From the NCBI RefSeq assembly GCF_038561935.1, contig NZ_CP102770.1:9734001-9798000 (forward strand): a stretch of 64,000 nt of DNA, read 5' to 3'. Each line of letters starts with the position of its first letter. Position 1 is the first letter of the stretch. The notes under the pieces were generated by a model. That model saw only the letters and a program-made list of their open reading frames with translations, did no database searches and had not been told where the DNA came from. Of this stretch, positions 9,259 to 17,441 are shown piece by piece. This DNA comes from Myxococcus stipitatus (GTDB lineage: Bacteria > Myxococcota > Myxococcia > Myxococcales > Myxococcaceae). Both the position numbers and the translations under genes were made by a program.

Positions 9259-9786
9259 TCACGGAGACACCTCCGCCCCGCCTCTCTCGTTCGAGGGAGG
9301 GGGCGGCTCGGGAGCGGCCCGCACCAGCACCTCGCGCGCCACCCAGCCTCCGGGGCCGTCGTCATACGTGGCCTCGACGGAGTCCCCTTCGCGCATGGCC
9401 GCCAGGCCCACGGGCTTGCCGTTCAACCGCAGCTCCGTGTCCGGCACGACGCCCACGTCCTGCTCCTTCCCGTCGTTGTCGCGGATGAGCAGCTCGTTGT
9501 CCCCCACCCAGGCCACGTAGCCCTTCACGCTGCCCGAGGGCGCGGGGCGGCCCGGGTTGGACCTGCCGATGCCCTGCTCATCCGGCCCCTTCAGGGCCTG
9601 GGGGTCGGGCGGCCTCTCGCGCGACGCCACCAGGTCTCTCCACAGCGCGGAGCGCTTCTCCCGAACCCCCGCCGAGGGACCAGCCCCTCCACCTCCCGAC
9701 GCCTCACCTCCGCCACACCCCGCCGCCAGCACGCCCCCCGCGAGCAGCAGCGCCCACCACCTCCGCTGGTGTGAACGGTCGTCCAT
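9259..9786 (-). CDS. Small lipoprotein, function unknown
   Basis: Predicted lipoprotein of 175 residues. MDDRSHQRRWWALLLAGG is followed by a lipobox (LAAGC) with the lipidated Cys near residue 24 and then a Gly/Ser-rich linker. The C-terminal 80 residues form a compact beta-rich domain (VKGYVAWVGDNELLIRDNDG and TELRLNGKPVGLAAMREGD) that looks like a small OB- or SH3-like barrel of the type seen in DUF5666-like proteins. The start at 9786 is chosen because it directly begins the lipoprotein signal; an in-frame ATG at 10002 would run through the neighbouring terminator. No function is assigned. Confidence 0.75.
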   Translation of the reverse strand: MDDRSHQRRWWALLLAGGVLAAGCGGGEASGGGGAGPSAGVREKRSALWRDLVASRERPPDPQALKGPDEQGIGRSNPGRPAPSGSVKGYVAWVGDNELLIRDNDGKEQDVGVVPDTELRLNGKPVGLAAMREGDSVEATYDDGPGGWVAREVLVRAAPEPPPPSNERGGAEVSP

Positions 9787-9964
9787 GGTCCGGGTCCTCT
9801 CGCATGACGCGGGCTCCGGCTTTGCCCGCAGCCGCGTCCTCGGCGTCAACATGCGAACGTTCCAGGCAACCGAGAACCCGGAGGGCCCAGGCCCCCAGCC
9901 TCGAAGCCCCGTGGACAGACACTCGGGCTCCCGGCTCCTCTCCCCCCATCGCCCCATGCGGGGC

Positions 9965-9992
9965 GCCCGCTCGCCGCGTTGGACGAGCGGGC
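9965..9992 (-). terminator. Hairpin terminator after the MYXO-CTERM gene
   Basis: GCCCGCTCG (9965-9973) and CGAGCGGGC (9984-9992) form a perfect 9-bp stem with a 10-nt loop, 17 bp past the stop of the large - strand gene. There is no T tract, as is common for GC-rich myxobacterial terminators. Confidence 0.6.
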
Positions 9993-10008
9993 CCCTCCTC
10001 ACGTCACC

Positions 10009-13000
10009 TCAGCGGACGCTTCGCGCCTGACGGCGCCGCGCCCAGCCCAGCGCCGCGAGCACCAGCCACGGAGCGACGACCCCGCCCGAGGCGGTGCAGC
10101 CTCCACCGGGGCTCGCATCCGACCCGGCCTGGAGCTTCGCCTGGGCCTGGAGGACCTCGACGGTGAACGACACCATCGCCGTGCCGCCCTCGTCGTCGGA
10201 GACGAGCGCGCGGACTTCATGGCTCCCCACCGCCAACGCCACGGTCTCCACGCGATAGCGGCCCGCGGTGCTCAGCGTCCCCGGCCCCGAGAGCAACATC
10301 CAGCTCAGCGGGTCTCGCGCCCCACCCGGGTCCTGCGCGGAGAGCGACAGCTCCACCACCTGCCCCTGCGACACGGACTGCTTGGACACAGGCGCGGCCA
10401 CGGGCGGCAGGTTGCGGATGCGATAGCTCTTCTGCTGCGTGGTCGTCAGCCCCACGCCGTCCGCGACGGACAGCGACACGGTGTAGTCCCCGTCATCCGC
10501 GAAGACGTGTGACGTCTGCGCGCCCGTGCCCGTGGTGCCATCGCCGAAGGCCCACGTCAGGGTGAACGGCCCGCCGTAGGTGCTCGTCGCCGAGGCGCTG
10601 AACGGCACCGCGCTGCCCTCGTCGCCCTCCGTCACGCCCGTCCACGTCACCACGGGCGAGGCGCTCGTGATGTTGAGCTGCACCGTCGCCGCGGCCGACG
10701 CGACCTTTCCGTCGAACACGTCGAAGGTGAACGACGTGCTTCCGGTGAAGCCCGCCTCCGGCGTGAAGGTGAGGTCCGGCGCGGTTCCGCTCAAGGTGCC
10801 GTGGGCGGGCTGCGTGAGCACCCGGTACTGGAGCACGTCACCGTCCACGTCTCCGCCGAGCAGCTTGAACGAACGGCCGCCGCTGCCCACGAGGACACTC
10901 TGCCCCGTGGCGACGGGCGCGTCATTCACCGGGCGCACCGTCACCGCGATGACCTGCGTGCGAGACAGGAGCGGACTGCCGTTGTCGCTCAACGTCACCG
11001 TGACGTTCGCCGTGCCATGCCCGTTGGGCGCGAGCACGAAGGTGAGCGTGGACCTGCCCGAGGAGATGGCGGTGCGCGAGACACTGGCCACCACCGAGGG
11101 CTTGTCCGAGGTCGCGGTCAGCGTGAGGCTCTGGCCGGACTCGTTCGCGGGGCCCGCGACCAGTCCCGTCAGGACGTGCTTCGTGTTCGTGGACGTGGCG
11201 TCCTCGTCGAAGGTCAGCGTGCTCGGCACCACGAGGACCGGCGGGTCGTTCACCGCCGTCACCTGGACGGTCACCTTCGCCGGCGCCGAGTCTCCCAAGG
11301 AGTTGCGCGCGACGAAGTGGAACGACGTCGTCCCGTAGTAGTCCGGCGCGGGGGTGAAGCGGGCCACGTTCCCCGTGAGCTGGACCGTGCCCTGGTCCAC
11401 CGGAGGCGGCGTCGAGATGGCATACGTCGTCACCTCCGCCGTGGGGTCCGCCGAGGTGAGGGTGAGCGTCACCGCGGTGTCCTCGGCCGTCGTCACGCTC
11501 GCGGCCATCGCACGCGGGACATCGCGGAGGTCCGCGCGCCTCGCCTTCACCCGCTGCGCCTGGATGAAGGGCGTGTGGTCCATGCGCGTCGTCACCGCGA
11601 GCACCGTTCCATCGCCCCTCGACGCGAGCCCCAGGCCGGTGAAGTCCTCCTCGTCCGTCTCCGCCTCGGGTCGCCCCTCGAAGAGCGAGAAGGACGCGGT
11701 GTCGACCGGCAGGCCGCTCCGGGCGATGCGGCTCGCCTGGACGCTGGGGCGGCTGGAGGAGTCGACGCCCATCCACGCCGTCAGGTACGTCGTGCCGCTC
11801 CACGTGGCGTAGGGACGCGGAGGCAGATACGCGCGCGAGTTGCCGAGCACCACGGGCGGGGTGGCGACCTGCCCCGCGGCGGTGACCTTCTGCGCGAGGA
11901 AGTCATGCGAGCCGGAGCCGCCATCCCGCGCATAGGTCACCAGGAAGTCCGTCCCGTCCGACGCGACCGACGGCCTGCGCCCCGGCGCGACGTCGATGCG
12001 GCTCCCCTGCGCCACGCCGAGCGAGCTGAAGCGCTGCGCCCGGACACCGCCGTCCTCCTCCCACGCGACCAGGTACTGCGAGCCGCTGCCCACCACCGAC
12101 GGCTCCAAGGTGCCGCTGTCCGGAGGCAGTCCGTTCAACACCGTCACGCCGCCGTCGTCGTGCACCAGCGTCGCGCGCACGCCCTTCACCCCGTTCTCCT
12201 GCCACGCCACCACCGCACCGCGCGCGCCGCTGGCCGTCACCGGCCTGCTCCACGTGGGCCCCAGCGTGAGCGGCACCGAGTCCACCCACTGCCCCGCCAC
12301 GGAGACGCGGCGCGCGCGCAGGCTGGAGGGATTCGTTCCCGCGCCGCGCTCCAGCCAGGCCACCAGCCAGTCCTTGCCGTTCCAGGCCACCGCCGGAGTC
12401 AGCTCGTTCGTCGGCGACACCAACCGGGCGATGAGCACGCCCGACGCGTCCAGAATCTCTCCCGTGGGCCCGAGCCGCGCGCCGTAGATGTCCTTGAACT
12501 CCCACTGGTAGCTGCGCGTGTCCTCCCATGCGACGAAGTAGCCATCGGGGCCCGCGGCGACGGCGGGCTCCGACTGCGTGTTGGCGCTGGCGCCGAGGTT
12601 CAGCGGCGTGCCGCCCTCCAGCCGACGGCCGAACACATCGATGCCCATTCCCGTCGAGCCACGCTGCCAGACCACCATGCTGCCCGCCGCGCCCGCCGCG
12701 ATTCTCGCGCCCTCATGGAAGTGGCCATCCCAGGTCGTGCTGAGCTGCCCGCTTCCGGAGATGACTCCCGTGGGGCTCACCCACGCGCCATGGACCTCGG
12801 TGCGCACCTGGCTGTGATTGCGCGTGTTGGTCCAGACCACGCCATACGCGCCGGAGTCGGGCACCCAGGCGATATCGGGGCGCTCCGGCTGTCCGCTGTT
12901 CGCCAGGGTGAAGCGGCTGGTCCCACCATCCCCGTGCCGGATGACCCCCTCCACCGACACGCTCTCCTCTCCCGTGTCGTCTCCGTACTGGTAGACGAAG

Positions 13001-14373
13001 GCGTAGTCCTCGCCGTTGCTCGCGACGGCCGGGAAGCGGGCCTGACTGGTGGCGCCTCCGTAGACCTCCTTCTCGCGCGGGCCCACGGCGCCCGTCGTCC
13101 CATCCACCACCACCGAGAGCAGGTACGAGGTCAGCTCGCTCCAGACGACCCGGAACGAGGTGCCCACCGCGGTGACGGCCGCGTCCTGGGCCTCCGTCTC
13201 GTACTGGGAAATCACCTTCGGGTGCATCACCACGTCGCCGGTGGACGAGAGCAGCGCGATGTAGAGGGCGCCGCCCGCCGACGGGAAGTTGCTGCTCAAG
13301 CCCGGCCAGGTGAGCAGGAAGTTCGTTCCGTTGAAGGCGAGGTCCGGCGTCCGGAAGGAGACGTGCCGGATGTTGAAGGGGAAGGCCCGAGGCGCCTCGG
13401 GCACACCGTCGGCGGAGATGCGCATCATCCCGCGCGGACACGCGAGCACGTAGTACCCCGCGCCATAGGCCAGCGCGTAGTCACCACAGTTCGGCGTGTT
13501 GGGGATGGGCATGCCGCCCGGCTCCAACAACAGGCCCAGGGAGTTGACTCGCGCGGACCACAGCCGCGTGTAGGTCTGACGGTTGTCCCACCAGGTGACG
13601 AGGAAGTTCGTGCCGTCGGTCGCGACCCGAGGCATGTGCTGGTCCTTCAGCTCCACCGAAACCACCGGCTGGTCGATGCCGAACTCCGGGCTCAGCACGG
13701 GGTCCAGCACCGCGGGGAACGCGCTGGCCTTCAGCGTCTCTTCGGGCACGGTCAGCACGATGGCGCCGTCCTGGAAGGACGGAATCACCTGGGTGCGCTG
13801 GCCCTTCGCATCAATCCACGTGCCCAGGCCGTAGCGCAGGCCCGCGCCCGACTTCGCATCGGCGAAGTGCAGGCCGCTGGCCGTGCTCGACTGGAACTCC
13901 AGGCCCCCCACGGGCACGCGCACCGACAAGGCGCCGCGCCCGGTGGGCATGCGCGAGAAGTGCCACGACTGCTCCACGCCTTCCACGCGGTTGTGGAAGT
14001 GCTCCGACATGGCGCCGCGCGACACCTGGAGCGAGCCGTCCCGGGCCACCTGGGCCTTCGGCGCCTCCAGGCGCACCAGGCGGGTGCCACGTCTGACTTC
14101 CGCGGCGCCGAGCGAGAGCCCCGCGCGCGAGGGCTCCCCCGGATTCACCTGGTAGGCGAGCGGCGAGACGGTGAGCCGCCCCTCCTCATGGGTGACTCGA
14201 TACGTCCGGTGCTCGCCCGAGAAGCCCTTGCCTTCGGGCCGGTAGGAAAGCTGGACCTGCTGGATGACCGCCTGGGGTGAGAAGGGCAGCTCGGCGGCTG
14301 CCGGCGTCGATGGAGCCACCGGCGCCGTGGCGCCCAGCACCCACATGAGCGGGAAGAAACCAAGAGATGACAT
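10009..14373 (-). CDS. Large secreted MYXO-CTERM surface protein with tandem-95/Ig and PKD domains
   Basis: Exported protein of 1454 residues. A signal peptide begins at MSSLGFFPLMWVLGATAPV. The N-terminal two thirds is a propeller-like region with a recurring DGTNFLVTW / DGYFVAWEDTRS motif, about 40-50 residues apart. Around 1000-1330 come Ig/cadherin-like repeats of the tandem-95 type (TAEDTAVTLTLTSADP, AVNDPPVLVVPSTLTFDEDA, PVNDAPVATGQSV), then a PKD domain (TWAFGDGTTGTGAQTSHVF). The last 35 residues fit the MYXO-CTERM tripartite signal: GGGCTASGG, hydrophobic APWLVLAALGW, then ARRRQARSVR. Such proteins are processed and attached at the outer surface. The ATG at 14373 precedes the signal peptide; the in-frame one at 14409 does not. 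Adhesion or matrix role is inference. Confidence 0.87.
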   Translation of the reverse strand: MSSLGFFPLMWVLGATAPVAPSTPAAAELPFSPQAVIQQVQLSYRPEGKGFSGEHRTYRVTHEEGRLTVSPLAYQVNPGEPSRAGLSLGAAEVRRGTRLVRLEAPKAQVARDGSLQVSRGAMSEHFHNRVEGVEQSWHFSRMPTGRGALSVRVPVGGLEFQSSTASGLHFADAKSGAGLRYGLGTWIDAKGQRTQVIPSFQDGAIVLTVPEETLKASAFPAVLDPVLSPEFGIDQPVVSVELKDQHMPRVATDGTNFLVTWWDNRQTYTRLWSARVNSLGLLLEPGGMPIPNTPNCGDYALAYGAGYYVLACPRGMMRISADGVPEAPRAFPFNIRHVSFRTPDLAFNGTNFLLTWPGLSSNFPSAGGALYIALLSSTGDVVMHPKVISQYETEAQDAAVTAVGTSFRVVWSELTSYLLSVVVDGTTGAVGPREKEVYGGATSQARFPAVASNGEDYAFVYQYGDDTGEESVSVEGVIRHGDGGTSRFTLANSGQPERPDIAWVPDSGAYGVVWTNTRNHSQVRTEVHGAWVSPTGVISGSGQLSTTWDGHFHEGARIAAGAAGSMVVWQRGSTGMGIDVFGRRLEGGTPLNLGASANTQSEPAVAAGPDGYFVAWEDTRSYQWEFKDIYGARLGPTGEILDASGVLIARLVSPTNELTPAVAWNGKDWLVAWLERGAGTNPSSLRARRVSVAGQWVDSVPLTLGPTWSRPVTASGARGAVVAWQENGVKGVRATLVHDDGGVTVLNGLPPDSGTLEPSVVGSGSQYLVAWEEDGGVRAQRFSSLGVAQGSRIDVAPGRRPSVASDGTDFLVTYARDGGSGSHDFLAQKVTAAGQVATPPVVLGNSRAYLPPRPYATWSGTTYLTAWMGVDSSSRPSVQASRIARSGLPVDTASFSLFEGRPEAETDEEDFTGLGLASRGDGTVLAVTTRMDHTPFIQAQRVKARRADLRDVPRAMAASVTTAEDTAVTLTLTSADPTAEVTTYAISTPPPVDQGTVQLTGNVARFTPAPDYYGTTSFHFVARNSLGDSAPAKVTVQVTAVNDPPVLVVPSTLTFDEDATSTNTKHVLTGLVAGPANESGQSLTLTATSDKPSVVASVSRTAISSGRSTLTFVLAPNGHGTANVTVTLSDNGSPLLSRTQVIAVTVRPVNDAPVATGQSVLVGSGGRSFKLLGGDVDGDVLQYRVLTQPAHGTLSGTAPDLTFTPEAGFTGSTSFTFDVFDGKVASAAATVQLNITSASPVVTWTGVTEGDEGSAVPFSASATSTYGGPFTLTWAFGDGTTGTGAQTSHVFADDGDYTVSLSVADGVGLTTTQQKSYRIRNLPPVAAPVSKQSVSQGQVVELSLSAQDPGGARDPLSWMLLSGPGTLSTAGRYRVETVALAVGSHEVRALVSDDEGGTAMVSFTVEVLQAQAKLQAGSDASPGGGCTASGGVVAPWLVLAALGWARRRQARSVR

Positions 14374-14528
14374 GAGCCGTGTTCCTCGCCTCGATGAACC
14401 TGCAGGCAAGGGACGAAGCCAGTTTCAGAATGTCTCACAGGAAACGGACAGCCCGTGTCGATTCTTGCAACCTCGAAATTCGTGCAACCGGGTGTTGATT
14501 GCGCGGTGACGAGACTCGTCAGGTCGGG

Positions 14529-15305
14529 TCAGAACGAGGGGACATCCGACGCGAGGTGTGCGGACAGCCCACCGTCCATCACCAGGGCGCTGCCGTTGAC
14601 GTAACCGCTCCGAGGTCCGACGAGGAAGGACACCATTGCGGCCACCTCCTCCGGCTTGCCGAAGCGCTGGGTGGGGATTCGCTCCAGCAACCGCGCGCGC
14701 ACCTTCGGGTCGGCGTTCGCGAGCATGTCCGTCTCGATGTAGCCGGGGCAGAGGGCGTTGCAGGTGATGCCGTAGGCCCCCCACTCCGCGGCGATGGCCT
14801 TGGAGTAGCCCACGAGCGCGTGCTTCGTGGCCGCGTAGGTGGAGGACTGCGCGCCGCCGAAGAGGCCCATGATGGAGGAGATGTTCACGATGCGCCCATA
14901 CCCCTGGGCCTTCATGCGCGGCAGCGCCCAGCGGCACAGGTCGCGCACGGCCTCCACGTTGAGGCCGAAGAGCCAGTCCCACTCCTCGGTGCTGACCTCG
15001 TCCGCGCGATGGAACGGGCCGCCCGCGCCCGCGTTGTTGACGAGGACGCGGGGCACGCCGAGCTTCGCCTCGAGCTTCTCGAGCGTCGCCGCCAGGTCCT
15101 TCGGGTTGGAGATGTCGCAGGGCAGGGCCCAGGCGCGTCCGCCGGCCTCGGTCAGCTGGGACTGGAGGCGGGTGAGCCGTTCCGCGTCGCGGGAGAGCAG
15201 CGCCACCTCGAACCCTTGGCGGGCCAGGTCGGTGGCGATGGCGGCGCCGATGCCTCGGCTGGCGCCCGTGACGACGGCGACGGGGGACTGGGTGCGGGGC
15301 TGCAT
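14529..15305 (-). CDS. Short-chain dehydrogenase/reductase (FabG-like)
   Basis: NAD(P)-dependent oxidoreductase of the classical SDR family, 258 residues. The Rossmann glycine motif is TGASRGIG, the NNAG motif is present (VNNAGAGG), and the catalytic residues are the Ser of NISSIMG with YAATK (Tyr and Lys). The C terminus has the PGYIETDM and SGYVNGSALVMDGG motifs typical of FabG-like 3-oxoacyl reductases. Its ATG overlaps the stop of the upstream SDR gene (TGATG), so the two are almost certainly co-translated. Substrate unknown; the pair could act on the same pathway or form a heteromer. Confidence 0.9.
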   Translation of the reverse strand: MQPRTQSPVAVVTGASRGIGAAIATDLARQGFEVALLSRDAERLTRLQSQLTEAGGRAWALPCDISNPKDLAATLEKLEAKLGVPRVLVNNAGAGGPFHRADEVSTEEWDWLFGLNVEAVRDLCRWALPRMKAQGYGRIVNISSIMGLFGGAQSSTYAATKHALVGYSKAIAAEWGAYGITCNALCPGYIETDMLANADPKVRARLLERIPTQRFGKPEEVAAMVSFLVGPRSGYVNGSALVMDGGLSAHLASDVPSF

Positions 15306-15976
15306 CACAGGACTCCTCGGGGTGGCACGAGGCGGACCTCGTCGACCCGGACGTTCAACGGTTTGATGGCAATCTCCCAGATACACTGGGCCACGTCGTC
15401 CACGGAGAGCATGTCCGCGGGATTGAACTCGGGCCGGGACTTCCAGAAGGCCGTGTAGACGGCGCCCAGGGACACGAGCGTGGCGCGGATGCCGTGTGCC
15501 TGGCCCTCTTCGTTCAGGACGCCGGTGAGGCCTCGGACGCCGTGCTTGCTGGCGGCGTAGGCCCCGTTCATGGGCAGCGTGAGGTGGTCGCTCACGGACC
15601 CGATGTGGATGAGCCGGCCGCCCCCCGTGGCCCGCATGCGGCGGACGGCCTCGCGCGCGCAGAGGAAGGTCCCCGTGAGGTTCACCTCGAGCGTCCTCCG
15701 CCAGTCCTCCAGCGACGTCTCATGGACGGGCGTGAAGGCGCCGAAGCCCGAGCAGTTGACGAGGACCGAGAGCGGGCCGAGCACGGACTCCGCCCGGCTG
15801 AACAGGGACACGACGGAGTCCTCGCTCGTGACATCGACGTGCAGCGAGTCGGAGGTCTCCGCCCGCACGTCATTCGCGGCGCACAACACGCGCAGGCCCT
15901 CCGCGCGCAGCTTCCGCGTGACGGCGTGGCCGATGTCGCCCGTGCCTCCGACGACGATGACGTTCCGAGTGCTCAA
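15305..15976 (-). CDS. Short-chain dehydrogenase/reductase, upstream partner
   Basis: SDR-family oxidoreductase of 223 residues. The nucleotide-binding motif is GGTGDIG, a common variant, followed by a CSGFG in place of NNAG and the active-site pair IGSVSDH and YAASK. The reading frame extends further upstream to 16348, but that extension is non-homologous and antisense to the DUF4265 gene. A TTG at 15976, preceded by AGGGAAGG with 8-nt spacing, puts the Rossmann motif at residue 9, where it belongs, so I take it as the start. The stop overlaps the start of the next SDR gene by 1 nt. Confidence 0.82.
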   Translation of the reverse strand: MSTRNVIVVGGTGDIGHAVTRKLRAEGLRVLCAANDVRAETSDSLHVDVTSEDSVVSLFSRAESVLGPLSVLVNCSGFGAFTPVHETSLEDWRRTLEVNLTGTFLCAREAVRRMRATGGGRLIHIGSVSDHLTLPMNGAYAASKHGVRGLTGVLNEEGQAHGIRATLVSLGAVYTAFWKSRPEFNPADMLSVDDVAQCIWEIAIKPLNVRVDEVRLVPPRGVL

Positions 15977-16138
15977 GCGGCGTGCCTTCCCTGGGCGGTG
16001 GGTGGGACCTCGAAGCCCGCGCGGAAGGTAGTACGGAAGGCGAGTGCCGCCGAACTGCGCGGTGGGCCACGAGGGACTCGGCCCCGCCTGGGTGACGAGC
16101 CCCTTGCTTGTTCGAGGCGTTGAGACAGGCTGCCCCCC

Positions 16139-16579
16139 ATGAACACGGACCGACGGGTCAAGGTCGCGCTGCGAGACGACGACGGTGAGGTGGAGACCCT
16201 CTGGGCGACACCGCTCGGCGCTGGCCGCTATCGCCTCGAGAACAGCCCCTTCTTCACGTACCGGGTCTCCTGGCTCGACGTGGTGGAGGCGGCCCCCGCA
16301 CCTGACGGACAGCTCGAGGCCCAGCGCGTCGTCGAGAAGTCCGGCCACCGCACGGTGCGCGTCATCCTCGACGACGTCACCGCACCGGAGTCGAAGCCCT
16401 TCAGGGAGGCGTTCCTGCGACTGGGCTGCACCTACGAGGGCTTCCAGCCGAAGCTGCTTTCCATCGACGTGCCCCCCACGGCCTCGCTCAGCCAGGTCGC
16501 GGACTTCCTCACCGCGGAAGGGGTCGAATGGGAATACGCCGACCCGAAGTACGAAGACCTCTTCCCAGACGACACGTGA
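16139..16579 (+). CDS. DUF4265-domain protein
   Basis: Cytosolic protein of 146 residues matching the DUF4265 family: an N-terminal beta-rich half (VKVALRDDDGEVETLWATPL, YRLENSPFFTYRVSWLDVV) and a C-terminal half with KSGHRTVRVILD and LGCTYEGFQPKLLSIDVP. Family function is unknown; members are often scattered near secretion or toxin-immunity genes. It is the last chromosomal gene before the integrated element. A hairpin that could serve it lies about 100 bp downstream. Confidence 0.85.
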   Translation: MNTDRRVKVALRDDDGEVETLWATPLGAGRYRLENSPFFTYRVSWLDVVEAAPAPDGQLEAQRVVEKSGHRTVRVILDDVTAPESKPFREAFLRLGCTYEGFQPKLLSIDVPPTASLSQVADFLTAEGVEWEYADPKYEDLFPDDT

Positions 16580-16679
16580 GGACTGGAGTCCAAGACGCCA
16601 TCAATCACTGGCATGGCCGGCCCCACATCCGGGTCGTCCTCCGCACCACGACGGCGTGGACAAGGGTGCTGAAACGACT

Positions 16680-16720
16680 CTGGGGATTCAGCCCCGCGAG
16701 CGCGGTGGCCGAATCCCCAG
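16680..16720. terminator. Hairpin between DUF4265 gene and the attL site
   Basis: CTGGGGATTC (16680-16689) and GAATCCCCAG (16711-16720) form a perfect 10-bp stem with further GC pairing in the loop. Before integration this hairpin would have stood about 30 bp past the stop codon of the SIMPL gene, convergent with DUF4265, so it is probably that gene's native terminator, now separated from it by the element. Confidence 0.55.
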
Positions 16721-16754
16721 GGGACCCGCGGATGAGTCCGGCGTGGAGCTACTT

Positions 16755-16790
16755 CGCGGACTCGATGACGTAGATGAGCGTCACCTTCGC
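16755..16790. repeat. attL, 36-bp core
   Basis: Identical in all 36 bases to 29971-30006. On the - strand it reads into codons for AKVTLIYVIESA; the next bases (16749-16754) add AAG TAG, that is Lys-stop, which I take to be the original end of the SIMPL gene. Confidence 0.92.
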
Positions 16791-16912
16791 CAAGGCACCA
16801 GGAAACCCCAAGCAGGACGCGCTGTTCCCCGCTGGTGCCTCGGTTTCGCTCGGAGACGTCATCCCGTCCCGCCCCATGATGTTCCCCGGTGTGCCATCTC
16901 CTTCCACGCTGG

Positions 16913-16932
16913 AGGGGCACACTGGGGGCACA
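16913..16932. repeat. Left copy of 20-bp subterminal repeat
   Basis: A 20-bp sequence containing two GGGGCACA units is found here and again, identically, at 29887-29906 within the 3' end of the integrase gene. Position near both ends suggests integrase arm-type binding sites. Confidence 0.6.
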
Positions 16933-16970
16933 TGGAGACTCTCCCCTGACTCGCGAGCCCCCGGCTCCGT

Positions 16971-17441
16971 TCAGGCTTCTTCGTCCGGCAGGAGCCTCCG
17001 AAGTAGTTCGTCATCGGGGCTGAGTGGGCGCCAGCCGGGCGGCGGCGGCATGTCAAGGAGCGCATTGCTAGCTTGGTCTACACGGTCCTGATGGGTTTCC
17101 GGCGTGTAGCCACTCCACCGACCAAGGGCGATGGCAACGTCCATGCGTGCCCCCTCGTCCATCACGGTCGGCCAGCCGTTGGGGAAGTCGTCGGACAGCT
17201 CTCGAACAAGCACATCGCGCACAAGACGTGTGACCCGCCTGCGCTGCTCTGCCTCGGCGAGCAACCCGCTGAACACCTGCACCGCAGCGACATCGTCTTT
17301 GCCAAGTTCGTCGGCCAGAGCATGCAGCGGGACAGCAGGGCGCGCCTCAGCAAAGGCAGAGAGAGAGTCGTAACCACGCTCACGGACCCTCTCATAGAGG
17401 CGGGCTCTCACGTCGCCCTCCCACGGATGCCGGGCGTTCAT
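16971..17441 (-). CDS. Candidate immunity protein for the SitA-type toxin
   Basis: Small soluble protein of 156 residues with no recognised domain. It is mostly helical and charged (RARLYERVRERGYDSLSAF, AEAEQRRRVTRLVRDVL), has no signal peptide, and ends in an acidic tail (LSPDDELLRRLLPDEEA). Its ATG overlaps the stop of the toxin gene by 4 nt (ATGA), the tight toxin-then-immunity coupling seen for sitA-sitI pairs in Myxococcus. A cytosolic partner that neutralises the incoming nuclease-like domain is inference from position, size and charge only. It is the last gene before the left attachment site. Confidence 0.6.
   Translation of the reverse strand: MNARHPWEGDVRARLYERVRERGYDSLSAFAEARPAVPLHALADELGKDDVAAVQVFSGLLAEAEQRRRVTRLVRDVLVRELSDDFPNGWPTVMDEGARMDVAIALGRWSGYTPETHQDRVDQASNALLDMPPPPGWRPLSPDDELLRRLLPDEEA

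Noticed and set aside
10801-14280. Open reading frame of 1159 codons on the + strand opposite the MYXO-CTERM gene
   Set aside because: Antisense shadow; the - strand gene has a signal peptide, recognisable domains and the C-terminal anchor.
16755-16790. Attachment core considered as the end of a tRNA gene
   Set aside because: No tRNA-like cloverleaf is found; the core translates to the end of the SIMPL protein in the intact copy.
16749-16931. Short open reading frame ending in AKVTLIYVIESAK on the - strand
   Set aside because: It is created by the integration junction: the C-terminal end is the displaced SIMPL tail, while the rest has no coding character.
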